Below, piece by piece: positions 12,101 through 24,131 of a stretch of DNA of 64,000 nucleotides; positions within the stretch are counted from its first letter, which is position 1; each line of letters starts with the position of its first letter. Position numbers and translations under genes: made by a program. Origin of the DNA: Stenocarpella maydis. Taxonomy: Eukaryota; Ascomycota; Sordariomycetes; Diaporthales; Diaporthaceae. The stretch spans positions 168,315-232,314 of the forward strand of contig NQMI01000049.1 of assembly GCA_002270565.1 (NCBI GenBank). The letters run 5' to 3'. The notes below the pieces were generated by a model. It ran no database searches, was not told where the DNA came from, and was given only the letters and a program-made list of their open reading frames with translations.

Positions 12101-15100
12101 TCGTTGCCGTGCACGAGGTACCGCCTGTGCCGTCTCTGCACCGCCCGCCCTTGTCTGGGTCACCTGCTGAGGAGTGGCTGTCTTGGGCTTTGTCACACCT
12201 TGAGGGCCCCGTCACTCAGGGCTGCCGGGGCCGAGTCACAATGAGCGGCGTGCTCTGCGTGTGCAGCAAAGCGAAGCGCAGGCGATGCGGATGCATTGGT
12301 GGTGGGCTGGAGAGATGTGGGCCGGGTTCCGAGTCTGGGCGGCAGGGCGGATGGTTGGTTCCTGGGGCCTTTTGTTCCCCTGGCCAGGGTGTGGAGGTTG
12401 GGCATATCCGTCCAAGCCGTGCACCAGGTCTGGATGTACATAGTGTGGTGTATGGCAAAGAACACAAAACACAAGGCACAGCTCAAACGCAGGTACGGAT
12501 ACGAAATCGGTGGGACACGATGTTTCTCCCCTCCCGAGCTGGCGTCGCCCCACACAGCCCCGAGGCTCCGTACCTACACCAAGTACTTACACTAGAAGGT
12601 GGGGAGAGAGAGGGCGCGCGCAGGCTCTGGTCCGACTGGACGAACGGGATGGCTGGGCCTGAGACCCTGAGGGCATTGCAGTATTGTGATTGCTGCACAC
12701 CCGCAATGCGGTCACCTGTAGTGTGGTTTACGTAGTCCAAGTAGTCTGGCAAGTACAACATGCAGGCATCAGGCATTGTGGAGCGGTCCCCGACGTGGAG
12801 GCGTCCAGCTGTTGCTCAAGAGCCACTGCCCACGCCCTTGTGCGCCTGCGGCAAGTTCGGATGGGAGAGGCACTTAGTGTGGTCTAGTTTCATGCACCGG
12901 CCACCTCGTATGTACACCACCTGGGTTCATAGTACGGAGTACCTGCCAGCTCGGCCGCATTCTTAGCGGCGACCTTCGCAGCTGTGGTTGATACAGGGAG
13001 ACTGTCTGTGTCTTGCTCCGCCGTCTGCGTCTCCTCCCGCTGTGGCGGAGGCTCGCTCTGCGGTCTTGGCAGTACGCGGTACAGGTTCCATGGCAGAACA
13101 AACGTCCTCCAGCACCACGCTACAGTACCCAGGTGGGTAAAACAAAGAAACAACCCTCTCTCCTCGGACTTTGGCCGTCCCCCAGGACCTCGGACCAGGT
13201 CCAGAAGCCGCCATCCGGCCCCTTGGTACCCACGCGGCACGCCATTGGGAACATTCTGGCAGTGTATTGACAGATGAATGCCAGTCAGACATGCGGAGTA
13301 CCTAGGTAGTGTGTACCACACAGCCAGGGCAGCCAGGGCAGCCACCCTGCCATCTATGTACACTACACTACACGGTATTGCTCGCAGGGTGATGATGCTC
13401 CTGGAGGCATGCCGCGGCACACGTCTCTTGACAAACAAGACCCCCCCCCCTCCTCCTCCCGGGCCCACACTTGCGGTCCCAAACTGTTGGGCCCCAGTGT
13501 GAAGGCTTGGCGTTGACTTCGCCAGGCGGGCCCTCGTTGCAATTCAGCTTCGATATCATCTTCATCTTATTCAATTGCCCATCCGCACCGCCGCCGCGTC
13601 AACCTGGTGGGCAACTATGATGACGCTCGGTGTGGCCGTTGTGTCTATGTCGTCCGTTGCTCACGCAGACTGACAGACACCCCGACAGTGACAGGCTGGA
13701 ATGCCACCCTATAATCAGCACCAGCACCGATCCTCTTGTGCCCATCTCACTCAATAGTCGATAGACTGAGATGACCCTCCCGGCCCTTCCGGCAGCCAGC
13801 TCGGGGCCTGCGGACTTGAATCTTCAACAAGAATGATCCCCGGGGGGTCTAGCTCCTTGATAACAGCCATCACATGTTGCCGGGTGCATTGACCAGTCCA
13901 CGCCGCCGTCACACGCCGCCGTCGTATGTCATATTGCACCCACGACGCCCAGTTTCGCTCCAGACGTTCACCGCTCCGGGGGAAGCAACACAACGTAGCC
14001 TCGTCCATCCACCAAGTGCTCACAGCCAGGTAGCCACGGACATTGACGTCCCACCTTGTCCAAGACCGCCTTCGCGCCGCCCACTCGAGATGTGTACTAC
14101 AATCAGCTTGGAATCCCCCGAGGCGTGCCGCCCGGCGAGATTTGGTCACATTTCGGGCATGCAAGCACAGCCTTGCCCATTACGACGCCCCTGCCCATCA
14201 CGGGTACGTAAATATCGTACTCTGTCAGCCTGTCAGAGAGCACAGGCAGATCTGGCAGTACCCATCACAATCTGCACAGTCCGGAAGCACCCGCATTTTA
14301 GGAACCCCAAGGGTGCCCGTCCGATCGGAGCTGCTCAGTGCCGCTGTCTGTATCTCTTCCCGGCTGTCGACCGCCCTGCAGAGAGTCAGCTACCATACCA
14401 CCTGGGCACTTTGCCTAGCTCGTCGGCTCTGGTTCGTCGCCTCGCGCAGCCTCGCACGACCGCCAGCACACCTGTCTGTACGTCGGATCACCGGCATATG
14501 GCTGGTCTGCGACGGGCTGGGTTTAGCTGACATGTAACTGTACCTGCAATCTGGGCGGTCTGTCCGCTCCCCAACAAAGGATCCGGGAGCAAGCTCTCTG
14601 GACCTACGTCGTGCTGCACTGGCTGCCGTCGTGGTTAGTCTATCTCTCTGGTTGGCCGCTTGGTGGTCTCATGCGATCGCAGTGACCTTTACCTGTGACG
14701 AAAGCCCACCTTCAGCAACACGTACATGTCATCCGAAGTTGTAACAAAAACCGATACGGTCACTTAGACATTACACCAGTGCTCACCCTATGCGCGTAGG
14801 CTTCGTCCCGTTACGCAGCCAATACCTACGCTATGCGAGGAATTCACAATGTGGAATTGACATGTAAACAGCGGCAGGAGCAAGTAGACATGCTGCCTTA
14901 CAACCAGCTCCTACAAAGCCATAATAGACCATGGGATGCCGACCGCAGAAGGTACTCACTAGGCTTTCCAAGCTTGCAAGATATTGGCAGATTCGGTTCT
15001 TAATCCACTTGCATACTCTTAACAGAGCTACAGGCGATCCCTCCATACTAGTTAAAACAAACGCACAAAGACCCAGCGCTAGATGCAAGGTATTAACACA

Positions 15101-15902
15101 CTTCAAGTTTATTGTTTCGTTCCAACCTTCTGCCGAGATGCCATCGAAGTCATTGCAACGTATAAGTAATTACTTTGAAGAATAACGCCCGGTATCGCGG
15201 AAGAGGCCAGGCAGGGGACATGATGGCTGCAAGAGCGGCCAGACGCGGCCAAAATTGTAGCCGAGTACATGATTGCACATTGATTGATACTGCCGCTGGG
15301 GAATGCACCCAGCTTCCAGAATATATTCCACTCTGGTAGCTCCCATTACCAGCGCACAATCATCGTAGTTTAGACCTGCTGCTACTGGCATCGTGTGTAT
15401 TGTGACGCTAGGTCTTCGTTGCTCTATATGTTGATGAACAACATATTGATGCAGTATGTGTCATGCTTAAGCACTCGACACTACAGCGGGTTTGATCATC
15501 AAGGACCATCCCCATTCAATAGTCCGATGACCGGCCTAGGGCTGACAGCAGGCAGGTTGTGTCTCTGTCGAGAAAGTTGTCCCATGCACCTTTACCCCTT
15601 TCTATAACCATATTTTCGTTCTTGAAACAAGCACACTCGGGGATCAATAGTTGATGGGCCATTGGGATGTTTCTTCTGCTCCGCTGATGCTTGACCTTCT
15701 GCGGCCGGGCCCCCCTGCGTCAGTAATTAATCCCTGAACAGCACTTAAGCTGCACGCGTCGATAGGGCTTATCGCACCCCCGTACCGCCGCAACGGCTGT
15801 TCCCAACTGATCGAGCAGCAGCGACGTCTTCAACAATTTCCCGGAGGTTGCGAACACCACTGATCACGACTCCCTTGAGTTCTGAAGGGCCTCGTCGCTG
15901 GG
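9107..15902. other. 6.8 kb gene-poor stretch
   Basis: I find no supportable protein gene between the divergent starts of the CAF120-like gene (-) and the PP2C gene (+). The first about 500 bp are probably the CAF120 leader and promoter, rich in polypurine/polypyrimidine. Several open frames of 120-240 codons (for example 12010-12735 + and 13874-14530 +) have no domain-like features and overlap each other on both strands. The stretch holds short tandem repeats near 11932 and 13323, a C run at about 13441, and copies of TACGGAGTA- and CCTAGGTA-type words at 12932-12942 and 13294-13307. RNA genes or fast-evolving short genes cannot be excluded. Confidence 0.5.
11932..11970. repeat. CTGCCAGGA minisatellite
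   Basis: Three perfect 9-bp units (CTGCCAGGA) plus a fourth shortened by one C stand in the gene-poor stretch. Confidence 0.85.
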
Positions 15903-17366
15903 ATGAGGAGATCATTCCTCCCACAACCGGCCTCCATCCCTCACCAGCTCCGGCAGGCCCTGCTCTCCTCGGCGCCCCTCGGTCGCTACTCGTCACCATG
16001 TGTCTCCTCATCCCGCCATGAGCGAGAGCTATTCTCGTCATCCCCAACAAGAGCCCTCGATGCCGCACATACCTCCGAGGCCGGCAGCGGCGCACAAACC
16101 ACACAACGCCCCGGTGGGCAGGACCACGACCGGAACATTCGCGAACAAGACTCGTCACGGACAATCGCTGCGCCGCCGCCAAAGCTGCCCTACCGGTTCG
16201 AGACGGGCATCTCCCTCTTCGCCAAGCGCGCGCCGAGGCCGTTCCCCCCTCCCTTCCTGTCTCCGCCCTCAGGCTCCTTCAGCGACCCGCTCAGCACGCA
16301 TCACCAGAGCCGCGACCGCCGGCCAAAGGTCAACGGCGAGTTGATCAAGGGGTGGACGAATGGGGACGATGCCGCCTTTGCCAGCGAGTACTTCGTCGGT
16401 GCCAACGACGGTGTGGGCGCGTGGAGTGCCCGGCCGAGGGGCCACGCTGGGTATACGACTCTTTCCTACTGCCGGCCAGGGCGCCGGCCGTGAGACTGTC
16501 TCCTTTGCTGACAACGGGGCCACAGGCTGTGGGCGAGGTTGATCCTACACTTCTGGGCGATGGCAATGAGCGAGGACGCGTCACGGCCGCGCGGGCCAAG
16601 CGATCCACCCTACGGGCCGGACCCGGTCGCATACCTTGAAAGAGCATACGAGCAGACGAAAGAAGCGACGAGGGGGCCCGACTGGCAGGGGACTACAACG
16701 GCTACAGGAGCACAACTGTTCTACAAGAAGGTAGATGAGGCAGACCCGGGAAAGCCCGCAGCGACGGGTGACAGTAGCAGGGCCGCGCCAATACTGTACG
16801 TGACCAACCTGGGCGACTCGCAAGTGATGGTGGTGCGGCCGAGCTCGGGCGAGTTGGTGTTCAAGACCAAGGAGCAGTGGCACTGGTTCGACTGCCCGCG
16901 GCAGCTGGGGACCAACAGTCCGGACACGCCAGCGCAGAACGCAGTGTTGGACAAGGTGGCAATCGAGGAGGGGGATGTGGTCCTGGCCATGTCGGATGGT
17001 GTGATTGACAACCTGTGGCCTCACGAGATCGTGGAGAACGTGAGTAACAGTGTGAAGAGGTGGGCGGCGGGGGATGTGGGGAGTTGGACAAGGAGCACCG
17101 ACAACCCGGGCGGGAGTGGATCCATGGCTTTTGTCGCTGAGGAGTTGATGCTGGCTGCCAAGACGATTGCGCTGGACCCGTTCGCCGAGAGCCCATTCAT
17201 GGAACATGCGATCGACGAGGGCCTGCCGAGCGAGGGAGGTGAGTCTGCTCAGACCTCAATCTTGGTGGCGATGACGAGGCGCAAACTCCTAACACTCGGG
17301 TTACCAGGTAAACTGGACGATATTACCGTCGTGGCGGCATTGTGCACACGAAATGATGATGTGTGA
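15903..17366 (+). CDS. PTC7: PTC7-like mitochondrial PP2C protein phosphatase
   Basis: The predicted Ser/Thr phosphatase of the PPM/PP2C family has 439 residues in three exons: 15903-16450, 16526-17238 and 17308-17366. Intron 1 (75 bp) is fixed by the restored ARPRGHAGLWARLILHFWA; intron 2 (69 bp) by EGGKLDDITVV. The basic, Ser-rich N-terminus (MRRSFLPQPASIPHQLRQAL) looks like a mitochondrial presequence. Metal-binding motifs are visible in order: NDGVGAWSARPRG, YVTNLGDSQVMVV, LAMSDGVIDNLW and GKLDDITVV, each with the expected Asp. Yeast Ptc7 acts in mitochondria and promotes coenzyme Q biosynthesis by dephosphorylating Coq7; that role is inferred here. Both introns are multiples of three and intron 2 has no in-frame stop. 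The same strand continues to UTP23 after 543 bp. Confidence 0.92.
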
Positions 17367-17909
17367 TCGAATTGCTATGTTGGCCGATACCGCCGCGGCT
17401 CATGGTAGCAATGATCTGCTCAGCCCCATATGCTGCAGAGAGACTAGAGTCTGGTGGTTTTTTACTGTATTATTCCCATGCGGTGCGGCTTTCTGTTCTG
17501 TAGTGGGCGGCTTGGAAAAGACGTGAGCTCGAGGGTAAAACATGGATCCAGCACCTGGAGTTTTGGATGAGTAGACAAACTGCCGCACTTTGCGGTTGCC
17601 ATCATTCATGGCTCAACGCAACCTTCTTTGCGCTGATCCAGCCCGCTTTCAGAAAACGGTGGGGCAATTAGACCCAGTATATGCATGTGCATACACTAGT
17701 AGGCGCAGCACCAAGTGTCCCTTGTCGATAAGCAGACAACAGCTACGATAACGAAATATTTTGACCAACCCGACTTTTGCGACACTGCAGCGCCCGGAAT
17801 CCCATCACGACTGGCTTTCCTCCTTCCGACAACGTCCCTGGCACGACGGGACAGAACGAGACCCGACCAATTACCAGTCCAAAGCCCAGCGCCTGACAGA
17901 CAGCCCGGC
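17367..17909 (+). other. intergenic: PP2C 3' region and UTP23 leader
   Basis: An in-frame upstream ATG at 17715 would add 65 residues to UTP23, but those residues are not family-like, whereas MRGKRSKQYRK at 17910 matches the conserved UTP23 start. I therefore treat 17715-17909 as leader. Confidence 0.6.
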
Positions 17910-18905
17910 ATGAGAGGCAAACGCTCAAAGCAGTACCGCAAACTGCTCAAGCAGTTCGAGCTCGCATTCGGCTTCCGCCAGCCATACCAGGTCCTCGTCG
18001 ACGCCGAGCTCGTCAAGGATGCCCACCGCTTCGCCATGGACCTGCCGCAGTACCTCTCCAACACCCTGCACGGCGAGGTCAAGATCCTGATCACGCAGTG
18101 CTCGATGCGCCACCTGTACGCCCAGAACAAGGAGCCCGGCGTTCCCAAGGTGATCGACAAGGCAAAGGACTACGAGCGACGGCGGTGCGGCCACCACCCG
18201 GAGGAGTTCCCGGAGCCATGCTCCACGTTGGAGTGCCTGAGCAGCGTCGTCGGCCCAAAGAACAAGCACCGCTACGTCATAGCCAGCCAGGACCACGAGG
18301 TCAGGGCCAAGATGAGGGGGATCCCCGGCGTGCCCTTGGTGTACATTAACCGGTCGGTCATGATTGTGAGTCTTGAAACAGACAATCTTCTACGCTTCTG
18401 TTGCATAGTGGGGCCAGGTGTGAGTGACAGACGCTGACAGTGCGCAATGAGACAGCTCGAGCCCATGGCCGCAGCAACAACGAGAGTAGTCCACAAAGGC
18501 GAGAGGGCCAAGTTCCGGGCCGAGCTGAAGCAGCCCGACCCAGCTCCGGGAGAGAAGCGGAAACGAGAAGACGGTGACGACAGCGAGAACAGTGACGACG
18601 AGACAGAGAAGAAGGACGAGGAGCCAAAGAAGAAGAAGAAGAGGAGAAGGGGCGAGAAGGGGCCGAACCCATTGTCGGTGAAGAAGCCGAAGAAGAAGAC
18701 ACAACCGCGGCAAGAGAGCGAATCAAAACCAAAAGAGGCGGAGAAGCCCAAAGACGACGCATCATCAGAACAGCCTGCCAAGAAGAAACGGAAACGAAGG
18801 ACCAGGAAGGCGGAGGGTGGCGTAGGTGAGGGCAAGGGCGAGGCCAAAGGCACAACGTCTGGCACGGCTGAAGTACAATGTACTGCAGTTGCAGCTGAGG
18901 ATTAG
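17910..18905 (+). CDS. UTP23: UTP23, small-subunit processome rRNA-processing factor
   Basis: The predicted protein has 301 residues in two exons: 17910-18365 and 18456-18905. The 90 bp intron begins GTGAGT, and splicing joins YINRSVMI to LEPMAAAT. The N-terminus MRGKRSKQYRKLLKQFELAF and the PIN-like fold (PYQVLVDAELVKDA, LITQCSMRHLY, DYERRRCGHHPEEFPEPCS with zinc-binding Cys/His) are typical of Utp23. YVIASQDHEVRAKMRGIPGVP and the LEP motif followed by a Lys/Glu-rich basic tail (about residues 155-301) also fit. In yeast this nucleolar protein helps release snR30 from pre-rRNA during 18S maturation. The family is about 250-300 residues, so the length fits. The final tail contains several nuclear-localisation-like KKKKKRRR clusters. 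Confidence 0.95.
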
Positions 18906-20109
18906 GAGATGCTCAGCTTTGGCCTCTACCTGGGGATTTTCATCATTCATGGTCAGAGCAGCTCAAGGCATAGCGGAGGTATGCTTATACCATGGCACAG
19001 GCTGGAAGTGCAGATGATAGACATCCTGTACAGAACGCGAAAGTGGTACCATATTCTTAATCACGCATCATCTCCACAATCCCCGAGCATGAATGAGTTG
19101 TGGAAGAAGGCCAGAGTCGCAGGTGGAACCGGAACGGTCCTGATTTTGCAACGTTGCCGTGTGACGATTAGACTATCTGATCAACCAAGGGATGACAGCC
19201 ACAGAACTTTTGACGCTAACAATGCTGGGAAATGTGTACAGAGAGTCAGTACGGAGATGGACTCGAGCGAATCCAAAGCCATATGCATTGGCGCATAGCC
19301 AGCTGCCTTCCGAGGGCCATCGGACTTTTGTAACCAGGAACACGAAACAAAACAGAGACAGCGGAGAAGAAATCATGGAAAATAAACGCAGCCAAGGGAC
19401 ATCATGGCCATGTGCTATCAATCAAAGGCCATATCCACCGTAAGCATCAACCCTTCAGGTTAATTCAGCCTTCATTTCAATTTTGGTGAGCTCCTCAGAT
19501 CTTCCATCGCGATAATGGCCATCTGCGTTGTCGATATTCGTCGCGAAAGCACAGAGAAGGAGAGCTTGTGCTATTGAACAGTGATGAGTCGCAACAGAGA
19601 GCTGCAGGATACCGTCTCGCAATCTCCAGCAATGCCTGGGAAGAGGAGGGACGGCCAGCGATGGCGACTGGTGGGACAGAAGTAATTTGGGGGAGGTAAT
19701 TTGTCCCCGAGCAGCAAGCACCCTCGCTGCGACCGTTCGGCCAGCATGACAAATCTAATCGTTGGGACTTCTTTGCTGGCAAGGGTCCTTTTTTGGTTGG
19801 CAATATTGGACAGAATATCCTTCGTCGTATCGTCTCTTTCTCAAAACATGTTGTGCAGCATTTGTCGTGAGAATCGTAAAGCGTCTGCCGTGTGATGGAC
19901 AGTAAGCACAGAGCTTTGTTTCCGGGGCGGAAGCGCTGTTGGTAGGTAAACAGTAGTTCTGTTGTGGAGAGTCAATCCTTTGATCGATGATACAAACTGC
20001 ACCATCATCTCTTGTCAGTTCCGGCGTTCTGTGCGGGCTCTTGCGTTTGGGAGCGGGAAGACCTACGCCATATAGGCAGAAAAGAGAGCAGCACGAGAAA
20101 CAGCAGTCA
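18906..20109. other. intergenic between convergent genes
   Basis: These 1.2 kb separate the stop codons of UTP23 (+) and the zinc-module protein (-). I see nothing gene-like. It should contain both 3' UTRs and polyadenylation sites. Confidence 0.55.
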
Positions 20110-23100
20110 TCAGACCGCCTTGATAGCAGTTAGAGACGAAAAGGCGTCGCTGTTGTGATCTATCAGCCCGAAGGCACAAGTCAGTTAGCTTTTCAATCCC
20201 AATAGCAGAGCCCAGGATCCGGAGACATACCGTCGCCGTCATGGCCATCACCACGACCACCGCCAGACAGAGCCTGATCACTCGTGATCTCACGGATCGA
20301 GAGTATGGTCACAGTGTTGCCGCCGGGCGTCGACGAGCTGACATGGTGGATGGAAGTCGTCCCATCACGCCACGCGTACGGACCCGCTCTGGTATTACTC
20401 GGCCGTCCCTGCTGCTCACAAATGTCGTTGTCATCCTCATCCTCGTAAATTGTCCAATGCGGCTCGGAGCGGGGCATCGTCCTCGTCGCCTGGGGAGCTG
20501 GGTTCGTGCAGTTACGCTCCATGTAGTCGTTGATCTCCTCCCGGGAGGGGACGTATGAGTTGGCGGCCCAGGCGCTGCTATTGCTCTTGCCTATAAAAGA
20601 GAAGTCGAACTCCTTTGGGGCGGCGTAGCCGCTGTCATCTGGCAAGTCCGGACCACTTTGGGAGAAGCCATTGCTGCCACTGCACTCGGCCCAGTTTCCA
20701 GGCTGGTTCTGGGAACCGTATTGTGTATGAGCACTGTACTGGCTCTGCGTGCCGTATTGGGGCTGGGGTCTGTACTGCGACTGGGCAGCATACTGTTCCT
20801 GATGACCATAGCCATAGCCTGACTGAGGCTGAGCAAAGCCATTGCTGGGGCATGACGGCCTGCTGTACTCATATTGGTTCTCGGTTGCTGGGTCGTGGTA
20901 AGAGTCACCAGAGAAATCACGGCGACAGTGGGCGTCGCTGAAGTGGGCAGCAGAGTCAAAGCCGTTATGAGGACGACTGTAGTAACCTGAATTGGTGGCA
21001 TAGTCTGCGCTAGATCCACAGCTGAAGCCTCCATCACCGGAGAGAGTCGCGTAGCCATTGCGCTTGCTGGGTCTCACGTTGTGACCGTAGGCTGTAGGAG
21101 CGGACGGGGCTGACGTCTTGGCCGCACATTCATGTTGGCCCATCATGTATCGGTCACCGTCGAGGACCTGGTTTTGCTGGTGGGTATACGACCAGTGGGA
21201 CTCGAGGGGAGGAGTCGGCGGCAGTGGGATATCTGTCAATCGCTGACCATCGCCGTATGTGTCCAACATACCGAACTGGCCAGCACCGCCAAACGCTCCC
21301 AGCGAAGGCATGTTATGAGCACCGTTCTGGTCCGGCTGCTGAGCCCAGGCGCCGGATTCAGGATCTTTGTAGCGTAGACTGTCACCAATGTTGCCGTCAG
21401 CGACGAGACCTTCACGCTCGGGAGGACTTCCGGTGCTTGTCTCGGCCGGGTTGCGGCGAGAACGAAAGCGCATAGACGCGGCGGACGTTCTCGAGGTGCC
21501 AGACGGGAACCTGCCAGAGACTGCAGAGACGTTGGTACCGGAGGTGCTCGGCCGGCTGGCGGAGTCACTTTGGTGGACCGCCATTGGCGAGGCTGCAGTC
21601 TCATGCTCGCCGAGTCCCAGTCTAATCATAGAGCTGATGTCCACCTGGCAAGCCTTGTCCGCAGTATTGAAGCCAGCGTCTTTCATCTCACAGTCGCCGT
21701 TTCGGCCGGCTGGAGCCAGGTTCTCGCTGTTACTGGGGGAAATGTGGAAGGTCTTTGCGTCGCCTCCGACCATGGAGCTACAACCAGATGCAGACTCGAC
21801 GGAAGGCGGCTTGTAGTAAGACCCCGCAGAGAGGCGATTTCCTCCGAGCTCGGTCTTGCCCCCAAAGTTGAGCTTCTTGTCTGCCTCTAGGCGCATCTCT
21901 TTGAGCTTCCTGATGGTCGCGTTGCCGTCCGAGGATGTGTCTGAATCTGTCTTGGTCTTGAACGAGCGGTTCTTGAGCATGGAGCTGGTGACATCCCTGG
22001 ACTTGAGGAGGCAGGATCGAGCGTCGTTCTCCTTTCCGGGTGCGCGTCTGTAGGCGCCGGTGTGGTCATCTTGGTCCTCCTCGATGTCACTGAGGTTGGC
22101 GTCATGCATCTGGCGCATGAATGCCTACAGACCAAAGATCAGTAGCTGGTTACTTTAGGGGTTATATGAGTTTGATACATACCTTGTCGAAAGGGGTGGC
22201 CTCGCTGCCAAGCTCGCTCGCCTCACGAAGGTTGTGCTCGTAGCCAGGCGAGGCCTCCCGACAGGGCTTGCAGTAGTTGGGTACCGAGGGCTGGCCTGCC
22301 TCAAGCTTGTTCTCACGGTGGTACTTCTCAGACCGGACTATGCCACATCCCCAGCAGTAGTGATGTTGACCGTTCCAAGAGAGCGGTCTGCCGTGGTACT
22401 CGTGGCTAATGCGACAACGGCCACACCAATTGGGTTGCATCTTCTGGTCAACTGCAAGAGGGTGCCGCTCTCGGATCTTATCAGACCTGATCCTGCCACA
22501 CTGGTAGCAGATCCAACGCTGCTTCAGCGGCTCGAGGTAGGGGTCTACTTTCTTGCCGTGCTTGCCACGCTTCTCGTGGCTATGTTTGGATCGTCTGGGC
22601 GACGGCTTGTGTGAACGCTCCTGAGAAGGCGAACGAGCCTGTTCACGTCTGCTGCTGCGTGAGAGCGTCGCTTGCTTGGCTGTGTTTGTGCCGGGTTGTT
22701 GTGACTTGGACTTGGGGATCTCGTGGCTGCTGGACTGCGAAGCCGCCAGATGATGTGATTTGAAAGGATTGGTAGGCGAGTTGCTGATGATGGGAACGTA
22801 GTGGACGTGTATGCCTTGCGACGAGAGACTGGAGGCCGCAACCCCGCGCTGCAGTCTCCCAGCCACCTTCAGTTGGCGATAAACAGAAGCCTTTTCCTCG
22901 TCGCGTGACAGCCTTCGCGATGATGTAGGCCGAGTCGAGGCGTCATCAGCATCTGACTCCACATCACCGTCATATCGTTGAGAATTTTGCAGTCGGCGAT
23001 CGTGATGATTACTGGCACATGGAGCCATGCTGTTCTCATCAGCGGGACGATCGTCACGGCCTCTTGGGCGGTGCTTGCTGTGCTTGTGAGTATGGCGGTC

Positions 23101-23229
23101 CTCCATGAAGAGGTCTGAGCTTGAGCTGTGAAACCGTGTGAGCTGGTGCTGGACCTTAGGATGCGGGGGGTGACTTACAGGCGCCGCCTCGGCTTCGTCA
23201 TTGGGGTTCCTGGGTTGTTTCAAGGCCAA
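20110..23229 (-). CDS. uncharacterised fungal protein with two tandem four-Cys zinc modules
   Basis: The predicted protein has 996 residues in three exons: 23229-22183, 22124-20231 and 20159-20110. The 58 bp and 71 bp introns have GTATGT donors. Without the last intron the frame ends 38 bp earlier in an unconvincing tail; with it the C-terminus is NSDAFSSLTAIKAV. Residues about 1-240 are basic, Ser/His-rich and disordered. At about 245-340 there are two similar modules: WICYQCGRIRSDK with a later WCGRCR, then YCWGCGIVRSEKYH with a later YCKPCR, i.e. two CxxC-(about 20)-CxxC units that could each bind one zinc. The remainder is a low-complexity tail rich in Ser, Gly, Gln and Tyr (QYGTQSQYSAHTQYG-like). 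I do not recognise a named family. A nuclear or RNA/chromatin role is only a guess from the zinc modules and disorder. Confidence 0.8.
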
Positions 23230-24131
23230 TAAAGAAACAGGTACCGTATTCTGACGTCGGCCTTAGAGTCGCCGGTTAGGTGCGCACGATCGATGATTTT
23301 GGCAAGGAGGAGATGTTGAGTGGCGCTTTGAGCCCGTCGTTGGTTTGGGACGACGACCGATCCCAAGCAGACAGGAAAGCAGAGAGAAAGAAGAGTACCG
23401 ACACTGCAGAAAGCATGTGTAATTACGAGGCAATCATAACCAGAGACCAGCAGGGGAGGAAGGGTGAGGAAGGAGATCGAGGTAACGGGAGGTAAACGGA
23501 GGTTGGGAGAGGAGAGGAGGGATGAGATGATTCGTGAGGTGGGAAGGAAGAGAGTCTGCAATGAAGTAGGCAATCTCAGAAAGCGGATAGATGATGGGAG
23601 GGATAGGTTAGAGAAAGTTGTTTGCACCCCCGGCAGAGGATAGCAGGACTCCCATAAACGGCCTCGAGACTAGACGAGACCAAACAAAGGTTTGAAAAAC
23701 TTGGGCGAGTCAGAGCCCCTTCTAGCAGTGCTTGTTGGTCAGGCAAAACCCGACTGCGGGCGGGGATTCAGACATGAGTTAGTGCAGGTAGGTAGAGTTA
23801 TTTGGTTCTTTCGTGGGTATCCTTTCAGTCTTGAAAGGGTGGCCAGCTAGGTTAGATACCTACTCGTACCATGGATGGTGACTTTGGGATAATCCTAACT
23901 CAGAGATGTGGTTCTGAGGCTCAAGGGGAAGCCGCACGCCTGAAAAAGCCATGCAGTGAGCAGCGATGCAAAACAAAATGCTTCATGAAACTATACCGAG
24001 TCTCCTATTGATACGATCAACTTTTGTACATCGGCGACTCGCCGAACCACTTTTCCTTGGCCCAAGTGCTGATGAATTTCGTTTTACTTCATCTGTCTTG
24101 TAAATACGCTTCTCTATATCTGCCCAGCCGA
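23230..24131. other. promoter side of zinc-module gene and 3' end of STT3
   Basis: No gene is seen. About 23480-23620 is purine-rich on the + strand (pyrimidine-rich on the coding strand), typical of a fungal leader for the minus-strand gene starting at 23229. Confidence 0.55.

Noticed and set aside
17715..17909. N-terminal extension of UTP23 from an upstream in-frame ATG
   Set aside because: The extra 65 residues are low-similarity leader sequence; the conserved family start MRGKRSKQYRK lies at 17910.
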